64,000 nucleotides of DNA from Planococcus citri (GCF_950023065.1 NC_088679.1:43586001-43650000), one strand, 5' to 3'. Positions 13,101-23,445 are shown, numbered from the stretch's first letter. Translations and numbers: made by a program. The notes: generated from the letters alone by a model not told the origin.

Positions 13101-15656
13101 GCAGAAATTCGGTATACACGATCGTATCAAAGAGCTGGTGAACAATATTAAATTAGATTACGATATTAATATAATTACTCAAGACGCGCAACTTCTATTG
13201 ATGAAATTATCGCAGTCCAAGTTGAACGAAATCAGTTTTATGAATTTTAACAACGTGGTTTGTATAATCAAGATAAATGAATAATGAACTTATGTATTTA
13301 GTAATCGATTCGCTAAATGTTGATTCATGTGTTCAGGTTAGTGAGAAAATCACATCGATTGATTTAACGCAATTGGCTAAAGCTATCGAAGATACAGCGA
13401 ACAAATTACCTCCTAGTTATCTAAATGTAAGTAAAATGAAATATGGAATACGGTCAAATTTGGTTTTATCGGAAAATTTAATGATTATTATTTTTATTGT
13501 CTTTTAGGTAACATACAGCTTGCATAACACTGCGATGTATTTAGAAACTCATCAAAAAGAAGTCGCAGAAATGGTTTCTATTACTAAAGAACTTGAAACC
13601 ACATCGCGTCAACTTCAAGAGCATTTAAAATTCAATCATACCTCTTTGAAACAGGCTATCGAATCGTTAACTTTGAAAGTTGAAATAGCTCAAGAAAATC
13701 TTAAACGTCAAGGACGCACAATTGTTAATAGAGTGAGTGTACATTGTAACAATGTTTGTAGTCTGGAAAATCATTGGAGGATTTTCTGGAAAATTATTGA
13801 TTTAAAGTTTCTTTTGTCGTCTATACGTTTGACGTAATATAGAGGAAATGAAAATTGCCACAACGAAATTTTTCGATACCTTGAATAAATATTGAAGAGG
13901 GAGAAATGTTATTTTCCATCGTGTGTTTTTGAAATCAAAATTCAACTTCAAAATCATTGATGAAGCCGATAAAGCGTCTCCAAAGAAATGTAATCGCCCA
14001 CAATCAAATTTTTTAGTTGCACTACTTTAGAGGTTTTTTTATTTCAGTGATTCTTATTTTAAAAAGTTTTCTCGTTGTTTTCTAATTTGAATTGGAATTT
14101 GAAAAATCGTCGAAAAATCAAATCAATTTTCTTGTTTTAGAAATTTTAATGCGCACAACTGAAATGGAACATTAAGCTTTATGATTCTTGTATTGTTTTC
14201 AGATCAATGATACTAATTAATTCTAATTTCTCCAAAAATCCTGCTGTTTTTTTTTCAATATTTTTCAAAACAACCTCGATTTTTTTTATTTTTGTTTTTT
14301 CAGATTTAAGATCACTTTTGTTGCACTTTTCATTTAAAATATTTTTTCTTTGAATTCAGAAAAGATTTTGAGGTGGAATTTATTTTTGAAAACCTTTCTC
14401 TATAGTAAATTGCATCGCTCCCTCTTCCATCATCTGTCGTTTGTTAAAATACTCGAGAATAAAACTGGCTTCTGAAGAATTTCCTCACGACTGAATGAAA
14501 ATCATCAATTCTTCGTTTACAATACTATACCTATTTATTCGATTCATTGCGATATTTTTCTGAATTACAGCTGGCCAAAGAATTCGGTAACGAGTTTACT
14601 AATCATATCGAAGATTATTTGAGAAAAGCAGTCAGTCGTACGAAGCACGATATTGGTCGTTGTTGGCCCGTATCTCAGGCCTATAATGCCACCGTAGTTG
14701 CCGGCTGCAGTCGTATTCTAAGTCCTTTTGTGAGTTTGAAACAAAACTTATTGTTTCACGTGTAAGTAAATGAGTCATACTTTATTCGGTTAATTTTTAC
14801 AGAATGGATTCTGGATGAGTCTGGGTAGCGCTGTTTTGTTATTCATACCTGCCATTATAATTAGCGTATTATTAGCAAATTTATACCAGAAATCTGATCC
14901 GTATCCTGGTCCTCTAGTCGAAGCGTAAGTGAAACGATAAAAATCGATTTCTTAGAAATTCGTCTAGTGATTTGATTTCATGTTCATTTATGTGATCATT
15001 ATTTTCAGCGAATACTTATACGATATTTATACCGGCGAACGAGACAATATCCCTTTAGCCAGGTAAAATTTTACTTTTATATACTTACTTATATTGTAAT
15101 ACTTTCGAGATTAATTCCCGTTCGTCTGATGTTTTTAGCGCGCATGATAAAAAAAAGAAGAAAAACAACAGACGAGCATACGACGATTGTTGTTCAAGTA
15201 ATCCACATAGCGCTAATCATAATCTCAACAATAATGCCAGTAGTTCGCATAGTAGCGCTACCAATGTTGATCGAGCCAGATCAAGACATCACGCTGTTTC
15301 GGCTGTGCCACCTTTAGGATCTCCGCCAAACGTAGTTAATTCAGTTGCTTTGAACGCTGCCGGTCCAGTCTCGTCTAATCAAAGCAATGAAAATCGTTTC
15401 GATGAAATCGCTTCCAAGTTTGTTGTGTTTTTGTTTATTGCTTCATGTTTTGTATCCGTTGCGATGGATAATCGCGCGGATGTTTGCGAATATTTCTCTT
15501 TACAAGGTTTCTTTTTTTTTCAGACAACGGTGGGATTTTTCCGGAAATATGAACGCGCCTAATTTTCAAAGTAATCCAACCCAAACAAATGAATACGAAC
15601 GTCCTCCACCGTATTACTACCCTGGACCTACTCCAGGAACCATATCTGATTGGTAA
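4115..15656 (+). CDS. prom: Prominin-like pentaspan membrane glycoprotein (5'-partial, 16 exons)
   Basis: Exons: 4115-4235, 6361-6427, 10112-10276, 10373-10497, 11948-12113, 12191-12320, 12418-12570, 12697-12918, 13020-13257, 13337-13426, 13508-13732, 14571-14729, 14803-14924, 15009-15062, 15139-15417, 15524-15656 (stop TAA). All junctions are AG/GT and keep one frame, giving 815 residues. Visible residues 1-8 (FGVICAFA) end the second membrane helix. An extracellular loop with N-glycosylation sequons follows, then helix 3 (about 259-281) with the prominin-like GLLCGCCG motif, helix 4 (about 309-332), a second large loop, and helix 5 (about 623-648). The cytoplasmic tail is long, rich in Ser, Asn and His, and ends with PPPYYYPGP. 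Prominins sit in plasma-membrane protrusions and, in insects, in photoreceptor microvilli. The signal peptide, helix 1 and Cys-rich first cytoplasmic region are upstream of the window. Which insect prominin paralogue this is cannot be told. Three donors are the weaker GTTTGT type. Confidence 0.93.
7037..9283 (+). CDS. Penelope-like reverse transcriptase with C-terminal GIY-YIG endonuclease
   Basis: The frame is open from 6998 (761 codons). The ATG at 7037 is the preferred start because the 13 codons before it run into sequence resembling the host intron. Residue numbers count from 6998. Reverse transcriptase landmarks are YCLPKIHKP followed by MRPIVANINSPSYN, motif A FDVQNLFPSVP at 342-352 (Asp343), motif B GGTAMGNPLSP from 401, motif C YVDD at 439-442, then LPFLDMLI and IYRKPTHTNNYI. 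The C-terminal nuclease has GIY at 639-641, a CKDC pair, and YIG at 652-654, followed by QTKRNIKKRFKEH. This order is diagnostic of EN+ Penelope-like elements: the nuclease nicks target DNA and the transcriptase primes there. The N-terminus is charged and Lys-rich. All catalytic residues are present, with no stop or frameshift. Confidence 0.93.
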   Translation: MNYPGPNFNFELHSLYAKRSSIEVELYALHKKLSQTIPKLQWDEMERKMFRSIEEKKRKKRNSQNKKLKNLLKEKSNHSGVSNVVSVSGSDSNGVNETTVYVKNLTDVVFSKEELDLLNKGLKFSLPPMRPPIEDIISDVDASLWRETSETKISIKKEVVDIIKTHKPTRIPFHPHNNTIKSLRQKGVYYMKADKGNTVVIMKKDEYLEKCETLLNEGPYEKLKSDPVDKMVKEVKSLVKTTPFLNNTPFPSNPKVPKMYCLPKIHKPNYPMRPIVANINSPSYNIAKKLLCNLQNLPFPETLQVKNNYELAEKLQGITINDTDRLISFDVQNLFPSVPIPETLEMIENWLKEQNINKKEITHYMNTIKLCTSQNIFQINGTYYKQTGGTAMGNPLSPFLANFFMSHLETKFKKNNKNFPKAWFRYVDDILCIIPEDFNIEEFLNALNSLYPTIKFTYELEQQNKLPFLDMLIIRHSDHLEFDIYRKPTHTNNYIPSDSFQPWNQKFAAFNSMIHRCLNLPLNKNNQNKEIKNIMSIASNLGYTKTSIQKLIRKHENKKLIRDATTFIAEKDDVKRVRISYYPPLTNKMKTVFRKHNIQPIFTNDNKIKNLLGNTKDKDKPEDCSGIYKIKCKDCQGIYIGQTKRNIKKRFKEHLYYAKYKYENKSALSDHLIATNHTTSFENLNLIQKIDKPSQLNIREAIAMMKNKTNLLNNDLKPLENILLSVIKTKLEDMTPTTSSPTTTPSST
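9285..9341 (+). repeat. Short tandem repeat just after the Penelope stop codon
   Basis: The unit CCACACCCTTGTAC occurs three times between the stop codon and the hammerhead-like segment, with the spacer between copies 2 and 3 enlarged. A shorter related piece overlaps the last codons of the ORF (Thr/Pro/Ser-rich tail). This probably arose by slippage in the element's 3' region. Confidence 0.7.
9385..9420 (+). ncRNA. Hammerhead-ribozyme-like core in the Penelope 3' region
   Basis: A CTGATGA box at about 9389 is followed by a hairpin (AACAC / TTG / GTGTT) and then GAAA, which is the catalytic-core order of a hammerhead ribozyme (CUGAUGA, stem II, GAAA). Penelope-like elements of many animals are known to carry such motifs. 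The related copy at 23.36 kb keeps both boxes but has a different hairpin that still pairs. I could not assign a clean stem III and cleavage triplet, so self-cleavage is not shown and the motif may be decayed or atypical. Confidence 0.5.
10498..11947 (+). other. Prominin intron, AT-rich, no other feature
   Basis: This 1.45-kb intron has many short A and T runs and phrases such as AAAATT repeated irregularly. I see no exon or mobile element with definable ends. It is bounded by donor GTAAGT and acceptor TTTTCAG. Confidence 0.7.
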
Positions 15657-17025
15657 TTTATCCATGTTCAAAATTACTATTGTAAGGGAACGATGTCAGA
15701 ATTGTGCTTCGATTGTCGGGAAAGAACATTTTGATTTCATAATATTTATTAGACGGGGGGGGGGGGGGGGGGGATTCACATTTTTTTATTTGACTTCAGT
15801 CTGAATCGACTTTCGAAAAAAAATCTGAAAATCAATTTACTTTTCTGTACACTTTTGACCGTTCTCTAATTAATTAGCTGTTCTTACCTTAGTAAATGAT
15901 CTTAAATTAGTTGTTAATTTTTACAACCTTTATGTTTTTCAGAACTGAAAAATTCGTCGACGAATCTCTTGTGAATTCATAGATCTTTCAGAATAATTAG
16001 AATTGAGTCTTGTTTTCGTTTTTTTTTTGTTTTTATTTATAACTTTTTTTCTATTTTCGTCATTTTTACTTACGTGTTTTATTCTATTATTTGTCGTGAA
16101 ATGAGTTGTACTCGATTTGTGTAAGTAATTGAATAATTATTATGGATATTTTGTAATTTTTCGTAGACTGTAAATACGCTTACCTACGTTTTTTGTAAAT
16201 GTCCTCATAATACTCTCATTCTCGTGTTTTGATTTTTTCCTCCGATTTTTATCCTTTGTACTTGTGTTTTAAGAGTTTACTTTTTCTTGAAGGTTTAAAT
16301 CACATTATAAGTAGCCTATGGAATTGTTTTATTATTTGTTATATGGAGTCGGATTCACATTTTTTTTTTTTTTTTTTTTTTTGTATCGCTAACTGTGCTA
16401 TAACGTGAACAAGAGATTTTCTATACGATTTTAATTTTTAGTGCAATTCTGTTAGCTTGTGATAAAAATATCTTTATAGAGTTAAGTATGTACTATAACG
16501 ATATTTCTCAGTACTGCTTCTCGTTTCAGTACGAATTCGCATTTATTATTTTTGCCATTTTTATGTTAAATCTCGTGTATTTTTTTTTGCTTAGGTATTC
16601 GAAGACTGTAATGAATTTTTTGTATTTTTTTTTTTTTTTTTGTAATATGTATATTGACTTAGAATTTATTTTGCATGCATATTATTTTTCAGTTCGCTGC
16701 ATTCCTTCGTTTATATTAAATATATCAATGACAGTGATTGTGTTTTGAGTTGAAAAAATTTCTCGAGGAGGAATTGTAATAGGTTTATTATTGTTCGTAT
16801 TATGTATGCAGAATACATTGTACGTTTATGTACGTATGTACCTCTCTACCTATGCTCACTTGGGGAGAATAGTGAAGTATAATTTGCTGTAAGCAGTCAT
16901 TAAGTTGACACACTTTGAATTATGTTTCAAAAATCCACGTATGTATTTTGGTCCCAGAAGTACTAGAACTACTCATTGTGATGAAATTTTGGCGATTGAT
17001 TATGAAATTACACCAGTGGTTTGCC
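15657..17025. other. Convergent 3' flanks of prominin and the CMP-sialic acid synthetase gene
   Basis: The 1.37 kb between two stop codons on opposite strands must hold both 3' untranslated regions. It contains a run of 19 G at 15755-15773 and a T run of 23 at 16360-16382, and is strongly T-rich on the plus strand between about 16000 and 16700. AATAAA-type words occur on the minus strand near 16540 and 16780 and could serve the minus-strand gene. No further coding is seen. Confidence 0.6.
15755..15773 (+). repeat. Uninterrupted G19 homopolymer
   Basis: Nineteen consecutive G residues lie about 100 bases after the prominin stop codon, so probably in its 3' untranslated region. Such a tract can form a G-quadruplex and is also a common site of length error in assemblies. 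Confidence 0.9.
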
Positions 17026-18281
17026 TTAAAGGTTCAGATCTTCTGCTGAGCATTGGTATTTCTCGTTTTCTATCGATAGAAGTATTTCTGCTGCTAAAAT
17101 ATTGCCATAAATAAGATCTTCTGGGTAATCTATTTCTAAACTTCTCTTCGCGGGGATAATAACCGTACCAATTCTGAAATTTGGAAAAAAACACTCAGCG
17201 CTTATCAAGCTTCGATCTCTACTGATTTAATTATATGAATTGTTTACCTGCCACCTTGAATTAAATTCACACGGAGTAAGCTGGTCCGGACCCAATAGAA
17301 CATTCCATTTTCAATGAATTCTTCTTGCATATCTTGCCTACGAGGACGACGCCTTACATCGAAATTTACTGCTTCCCAATTATCACCAGCTTGAGAAAAT
17401 TACCCCGAAAAAAATGAGCATTACCTACTTTTTATTTTTCAAGAATTTTTATTAAGATTGACATTTTTTTGTTCTTACTCGACGAACGTTTCCATCTCAA
17501 TTTATAAGTTGGGGTTACCGAGAATATTGAGTCATATCTGGATGTTTTCATCATGTGGTACGCTTTCCGTAAAGAAAATACTGACTGGAATGGTGAAGTG
17601 CATTGCAGTAAGGCCAAAACGGTGATATCTACGAAACGGTTACACGATAACTTAGAAAATAATAGGCATCAAACGAAACTGCGAATTTGTGCTCTGAAAG
17701 GATTAAATTCTCACTTGGGAAAAAATCAATAAATTCTTTGACTGCTTCGAGAGAGGAAGATGTGTCAGATGCAGTTTCTGAGCTTCTGCCGAATACATTG
17801 GCTCCGGCACTTTTCGCTTCCTGGTAAATACTAAGATAGTCAGTGGAGACCCATACTGAATTAAATACTGCGCAAGAGATTAGGTCATTATAATGTTTTT
17901 GTCTCTAAGTAGGTATTAAAAAGTGAAAAAATACCTAATGCCTACAAATTCGATTAATTACATACCTCGAGAATGTAATGCTACTTCTATAGTCCTCCTT
18001 AATAAGGATTTATTTTCCAAATTCGCTAAATTTTTATGAGGAATACTTTTACTTCCTCCTCTGGCGAGAATCAATGCGACATAATTCCTGTAACGTGAAA
18101 CACATTGATATAGTCGATGTGGACGCCTTGTCATTCGAAGTACATATGCAATTTTATCTACATCTAAGTATTCTTACTCGTTCGTGGAATTTGACGGAGA
18201 AATTGTACTAGACACACGTGAAATTAAGAAATGAAAATAAAATATTATTAACACATTTCTAGTTGAACATTTTGTCGGCAT
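17026..18281 (-). CDS. CMAS: CMP-N-acetylneuraminate (CMP-sialic acid) synthetase, six exons
   Basis: It transfers CMP from CTP to sialic acid, making the donor for sialyltransferases. Exons in transcript order: 18281-18178, 18087-17966, 17867-17715, 17628-17479, 17389-17248, 17173-17026 (stop TAA). All junctions are GT-AG and in phase, giving 819 nt and 272 residues. Landmarks: the nucleotide-binding ARGGSK at 43-48, followed by IPHKN; SVWVSTD at 79-85; LLQCTSP at 133-139; YDSIFSV; NFD and RPRRQD at 185-196; ENG at 203-205; and the acidic IDYPEDL at 238-244. Residues 1-34 start with a basic stretch and a hydrophobic core (LIIFYFHFLI), so a signal peptide or anchor is predicted. This fits the Golgi location reported for the Drosophila enzyme rather than the nuclear vertebrate one. 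The vertebrate C-terminal phosphatase-like domain is absent, as expected in insects. Exon 1 is the least certain part; its start was chosen because phase and signal sequence agree. Confidence 0.93.
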
Positions 18282-20164
18282 ATCATCATCTTATTGATTT
18301 TCATTGCAGTGTTACCGACTGAAACGAAATTTAGCTGCATAGTAAATTAAAGTTCATTTTTTGGTGAATGCAACAACATTTTCCAACATTGTGAAAAATT
18401 AAAATACTTACCTTCTCAGTTTGATTCAATTGGCTATACCTATTTTTCCTCCAGTGGAAAATTTTTGAAAACCCGAAAAATGAATAAGTAGGTATAAACG
18501 ACTTTGGGTGCAGAAATTGGAAATGAAACTTTTCGAGGGCACGAGGGGGCTCGTAATTGAACTCAAATCTTTTATGGACATAATTGGGGATGGGAAACGA
18601 TTTTTCGGAAAAACGGCAAAAAATACTTTCATGAACACCTAAATAAAATAATAGCAAATTGAATTATTTTTTGACAACTTTTTTTTCATTTCGGGATCTT
18701 TCTTAAATTGATGATTGTAATTGCATACTTGACAAACAATGTGTTGTTTTGGCATACAAATTCTCAATTTCTCGAAAAAATTGCAGAAAATTTTTGAACG
18801 ACTAAAATTTTGACAAAATGATTTTCTTGGATAAAGAATCACGTTTCTCAAGGAATTAATAAGGCCCTTTTGGGATATGAGTACCCAACATTTGTATTTT
18901 AAGGTACTATATTTTTTGAAAAAATTTCGAAAAATTTGATCGAGTTACGACAATTATGTAAATAGCACTAATAGCTAATTAGCTATTCTGAATTTTGAGG
19001 CGTACTTTCAAGTTTCTCATTATGAGTAGGTATTTTCCTGTTTTTTTCTTTTTAAAAAAAATTGCATTTAAAAAATACCTTTTTAGCTAGGTACCTTAGA
19101 GTGGGAAAATGGTCCTCAAAATATCAGGAAAATTGAAATACTTATTGGTAGAAATGTCGATTTTTAAAGTTCATTCAAAAATTTTGCCACATTTTGCAAT
19201 TTAAAAAAAAAAAAAAAGCAGTTACTAAATATTAAAATATATTTACCTGTAGATTTCTTCAAACATTTTTAGCTATTAGGTACGAGTATGCAAAGTAAAT
19301 AGTGGAAATCTTTTACCAAAAATTTGAAAACTTCAGCAATTTTGGAATTTGAAACCGCGTGTAAGACAACTTTTTGTCGAAGTTCGCCTGAAAAAGTCAA
19401 AAAACATCAAACCATTCCGCTACAGGTAGGAAACTACCTAGGTATAAATGAAGTTCTGGGCATCAAATTGAAAATTTTATTCATAGAATATTTATACAAG
19501 CACATATAAAAAAAATAAAGAAAAAAAGAAAAGGAAAATGAACGAATAGTCGTATCAATAAATTAAGTCTAGCTTGAAATAGAAAAAAAAAATTAAAGAC
19601 ACAAAATATACACAATATTACAGATACATTTTATCAATAAGGTAATGAGTACGTTAAAGAATATAATTCATTGAACTTTTTATAGAATTTCTAAGTATAT
19701 ATTTGTCATAGGTTGAACATCAGTCTTATCTTTTACTTATAAATATAAAATTGACAGGAAAAATGTGAACGGTTTTAGCGGGGAAAAATCTTTTAAGATT
19801 CACAAAAAAACAAAAAAATAATTGCAAATAAATATTCGATATGGAAAATGAAAAAAACAGGTATTTGTAATCATGCAGATGAAAAAAATAGCTGAATATA
19901 AAAACACAAAGTTGGTAATCTACATACATTATCATGCATTTTTATCACGATTTAATACATAGGTGTTCGCATCGATCAGATCGACTTATCCGTGAAAAAA
20001 GATGACATTTAAAAAATATATTCGATCAAATTATTGAAAGTATTGAAATTTAAAAATCGATTTAATATAGACTAGAAAAAATTTGCGATGTTTTTCGAGA
20101 TTTGAAGTACGCGTAGGAGGAGAGAAAAATTGTACCGGCTGGACACAGGGTGGTTCTGTTTCAC
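18282..20164. other. Intergenic stretch between two minus-strand genes
   Basis: It should hold the promoter of the CMP-sialic acid synthetase and the 3' untranslated region of the secreted-protein gene. The sequence is AT-rich, and short open frames here have no protein-like composition. ATTAAA-type words on the minus strand near 20061 and 19950 could act as polyadenylation signals for the gene ending at 20165. No promoter motif is convincing. Confidence 0.5.
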
Positions 20165-21736
20165 CTACTTATTATACCATTCAGTCTGGGTTGGAAAATG
20201 AGGATGAGATCGAATATAGTTCACGTCTCCAACGCCATAAATGGCGCTGGTTTCGGGGACTATTTGAATAAACTGGGGTTTAGATTTCCACGAGGTCCAC
20301 CAGGTGCTCGGATAACGTCGATCCCAATACCTATAACCGGGGTTACTTTCGGCCAAAGCAACATCGTCATATTCGATGGGTACTTTTTGGGGTGGGAAAC
20401 GTACATAGCCGCCTTTCGTTGGTGTTTCTGGGAAACGCACGAAAGCTGTTGATGATGGTTTTCGGTTCAACGAGAAGGTAGGTTTATTGGTAGGATAAAT
20501 GTTGATAGGCAGTAAGCAGTCGTATTTGTTGTTCGAGTCACATTTTGGTTTCGTTCTTTCATTTTGGGGTAACTTTTGGAATATGTCGCTGGGTATATTA
20601 GTACTTTCGCCTTCTACGTCTTCGTTTTTATTTTTCAAGCTATTCACAATATGTACAGTGGGATTTTTAGGATTATTTACATCCGTTAAATTTATTTTAC
20701 TGGCGGTGTAGCTGGCAAATGGCTTGAAATCAGCTAAACCACCGCTGCCGCTGTTAAACTGTTGTATTCGTTCGGCGTTCGCGTTCGAATTAACGACGCC
20801 TTTTAAAGGTACGACAGAATTATAATTCGGCGTTCTTCTTATAGTAACCTGCGTTGTGATCTCGGTAGCGTCGTCGTTGATTTTATCAAAATCCGCAAAA
20901 TGACTAGCAACATTAAGGATGGACTCAGTAACCGTATCTTGGGTCGTTGAATCTGCCATCGTAACCTCGGTATTTACCGATTCAGTGTTATATTGATTGG
21001 CTTCCGTATCTTCTTGATAGTCGAGCCCGCCAAAGGTCGTCAGCTCCTGAGCATCGGTCGTTTCATCGGTCGTGTAGTCGATGAAATGAGTATTTTGTGA
21101 AATCGAACTCTCAGCAATCGTTGTACTCGGCACCGGCACAACGGTAGTTGATCTCGTAATCGTCGTACTGGTTGGAATTTCCACAGGTAATTTTTCTTTT
21201 TCAGTAGTCGTAGAGGTAGTCGTACTTGAAACCGTATCGTTCTGTGATTCTGAAGAATTTTTCGAATTAAACGGTATAGAGAGTTGGAACGGTCCTGTAT
21301 TATCTGTATCTGCAGCGTTCGCCGAGACTCTAGTATTATTAATTTTTTCACCACCGCTATCGCTATTACTATCGTTTCTTTGGGATTGTCTTTTATTGAA
21401 GCCAAACTGCTGAGCGTTCATTTGTTGTTTGAGTTTCTGCAGCACAGCCTCCCACTGCGCGGCTTCGTTTAATCTCACGATCTCGACGCAGTTACCCATT
21501 GCATCCAATCTGTACCCTTCCGAACATCTACTAAAAGCTGGAGCAACGAACACCGACTTGGGAGTTATTCGGCGGGACAGAGGTGAGCTCTGTTGCGATG
21601 GTATTTCTTCGTTTTCGTTTAACAGCCAGTTTTGCCACAGATCGTTCGAATTTTCCAAAATACTGGCCGAGTTTACCAACGTACAAACGGACAGCAGACA
21701 AAGCAATATCATTAATCCGAATGTAGACATTCCCAT
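20165..21736 (-). CDS. Secreted Thr/Ser-rich protein of unknown function, single coding exon
   Basis: The open frame gives 523 residues from the ATG at 21736; an ATG two codons later (21730) is an alternative. Frame-compatible sequence upstream reaches an acceptor (TTTTTTGCAG) whose exon begins at 21768, so the 5' leader is spliced. Residues 3-23 form a clear signal peptide ending near VNSAS. A small cysteine-bracketed module follows (C71 to C83: C-SEGYRLDAMGN-C-VEIV), then a helical segment. Dibasic sites lie at 55-56 and 115-116. The middle (about 166-210) is Thr/Ser-rich with N-glycosylation sequons nearby, typical of a mucin-like stalk. A second Cys pair (C399, C407), two RFP repeats (about 432-448) and an aromatic C-terminus follow. 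There is no membrane segment after the signal. I do not recognise the family. Its composition and long open frame make it clearly a real gene. Confidence 0.85.
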   Translation of the reverse strand: MGMSTFGLMILLCLLSVCTLVNSASILENSNDLWQNWLLNENEEIPSQQSSPLSRRITPKSVFVAPAFSRCSEGYRLDAMGNCVEIVRLNEAAQWEAVLQKLKQQMNAQQFGFNKRQSQRNDSNSDSGGEKINNTRVSANAADTDNTGPFQLSIPFNSKNSSESQNDTVSSTTTSTTTEKEKLPVEIPTSTTITRSTTVVPVPSTTIAESSISQNTHFIDYTTDETTDAQELTTFGGLDYQEDTEANQYNTESVNTEVTMADSTTQDTVTESILNVASHFADFDKINDDATEITTQVTIRRTPNYNSVVPLKGVVNSNANAERIQQFNSGSGGLADFKPFASYTASKINLTDVNNPKNPTVHIVNSLKNKNEDVEGESTNIPSDIFQKLPQNERTKPKCDSNNKYDCLLPINIYPTNKPTFSLNRKPSSTAFVRFPETPTKGGYVRFPPQKVPIEYDDVALAESNPGYRYWDRRYPSTWWTSWKSKPQFIQIVPETSAIYGVGDVNYIRSHPHFPTQTEWYNK

Positions 21737-21751
21737 AAATTCACGGCACAC

Positions 21752-21768
21752 CGAACTGCGCCATTAGC
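21752..21768 (-). other. Spliced 5' leader of the secreted-protein gene, with a short upstream ORF
   Basis: Downstream of the acceptor lies an upstream ATG that opens seven codons (MAQFGVP) and then stops in a different frame, overlapping the leader just before the main start at 21736. Such an upstream ORF could lower translation of the main frame. The partner exon must lie at higher coordinates. Confidence 0.5.
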
Positions 21769-23332
21769 CTGCAAAAAAGAAATGAGGAAAACGCCATTAA
21801 TTTCTCACAATAATGCATTATTATATCGTAAAATATGTATCAATTCGTGATAGATTCGACAATCTTCGAGTACTTAAACACATTTTTTAATCAACCACAT
21901 TAAATAAAACAATGCCAAAATCATGCTTATCAAATTCTATTCAATTAAATCGTGACTTATATCTTCTAATTTTAATCATGATGCGTGATGTGTAAAAATC
22001 GTGTGTTTTTCTTTTACAGAAAAACTTTGCCGGCGATAGCACGACTGGGTATTTTTCTTCTATCATTATTGTTCTTTAAAGCGATGCATCGAGTATAAAG
22101 TTAAGTGAACGAGGGGAAATGGGTATTCTCAGGAAGTAAATACAATAAAAGCGATTGAGCACAAATTAACCCATTTGTAGAAGGCCTTTTTAAACAAAAC
22201 GTTTCCTTTACTTTTCTGAGATATGTTCTTCCTATCTAACATTTGTTTTTGATGTGTTTTTTTTTTCAAGTTCAGGTGCAGATAGATGAGATTTAGGTGG
22301 AAATTAGACGAATTTATCAGAAATAAGTAATGAAATTACGTTAAACTAAACAAAATTCAAACCTCGAGTCTAAACCTGATGCCAAAAACCTGTTCTTTTA
22401 ATGAAGTAAAATCGAGAAAATATTTTTAGCATATTTCAATTTTTTCAAATTTTCACAATTTTTCCAAGTTTTAAAAAAACATTTCTACAGAATAAGAGTG
22501 AAAAATGTCAAGTACCTACCTACTTTATGGAATCCCCGAAAAGAAAAGAAAAATTCCTTTTTACGAGCTGATTGAAAGAAAAAATATGTAAATGTCTATA
22601 CCGACCAACCTATATATTGTACATTTGATTTTTTTTTTGAATCTCAGGTTAAAAAAAAAAATAATGCAGGAAACTTCAGGGCCAAATTTCAAAGTACGAG
22701 TAGGTATTTTAAAAAGAATTATAAAAAAGTAAGCACGTTTTGTGATCATTCAATTTATTACTTCGGCAGTTGAAATTGTTTCGAAAACATCGATTTTGGG
22801 CTCATTTTCGAAACCTGGCGAAACCAAGCAAAACAATTCTAAATTCTGGAAACATCTAAATAGGTATTAAAAAAAATTTGGTCAGAACTCACTTCTCACC
22901 TTTTTCCAAAAAATGAATTTCAAAATTTCAAAAAATTGATAGTTTTACAATAATGAAAATGAGTTAAATTAGATGATAGGAATTTTTTCGCTCCCCTCCC
23001 TCTCAAAAATATTTAGATCATATTTTCACCTTCATTTCTGGGGGTAGAGGATAGGAAAAGGGATTCGTGAAGAACGTTATTTCTCATTTATGTACCTACC
23101 TACACCTAGTACCTACTACCTACCTATGTGGTTCAAAAAATACTGAAAAACACTATGATTATTTCTTTTAATCTTTTTGTGATTTAGGGCTTTAGTAGAT
23201 AGGTATGAACCTTTGCTAGAATATCAAAAAATTCTCCAATTCTTCAACATTTCAACAATACATATTTAATTTTTTTTTTAAATTATTTTCACTCATTTTG
23301 AATCTAAAATATTATTACAGATCATCCGGGTG

Positions 23333-23445
23333 CTTCGACTTTGATGAAGTTAAGTCTTGCCTGATGATGAAAAGTTGTACTTTTTGAAAAGATCTTTGCA
23401 ATAAAAAGCATTAAAAATAAGGAGAGAGTTTTTTCTTTTCCAATT
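23333..23445 (+). mobile_element. 3'-end relic of a second Penelope-like element
   Basis: The segment repeats, with divergence, the 3' end of the element at 9380-9475: TTAAG or TTTAAG, then CCTGATGATGA, a hairpin, TTTGAAAAG, CTTTGCA, an AATAAA-rich piece, and a TTCTT tract. The coding part is absent, so it is strongly 5'-truncated, as expected for target-primed retroposition. Sequence differences indicate a related subfamily or an older insertion. Confidence 0.65.
23360..23396 (+). ncRNA. Second hammerhead-like core
   Basis: A CTGATGA box is followed by an AAAAGT / TGT / ACTTTT hairpin and then GAAA. The hairpin sequence differs from that of the copy at 9.39 kb, yet both pair, which supports selection on structure in their common ancestors. 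No complete cleavage site could be assigned. Confidence 0.4.

Noticed and set aside
21737..21751. GTG as the start of the secreted protein
   Set aside because: Eukaryotic initiation at GTG is very rare, while ATG codons at 21736 and 21730 directly precede the signal peptide.
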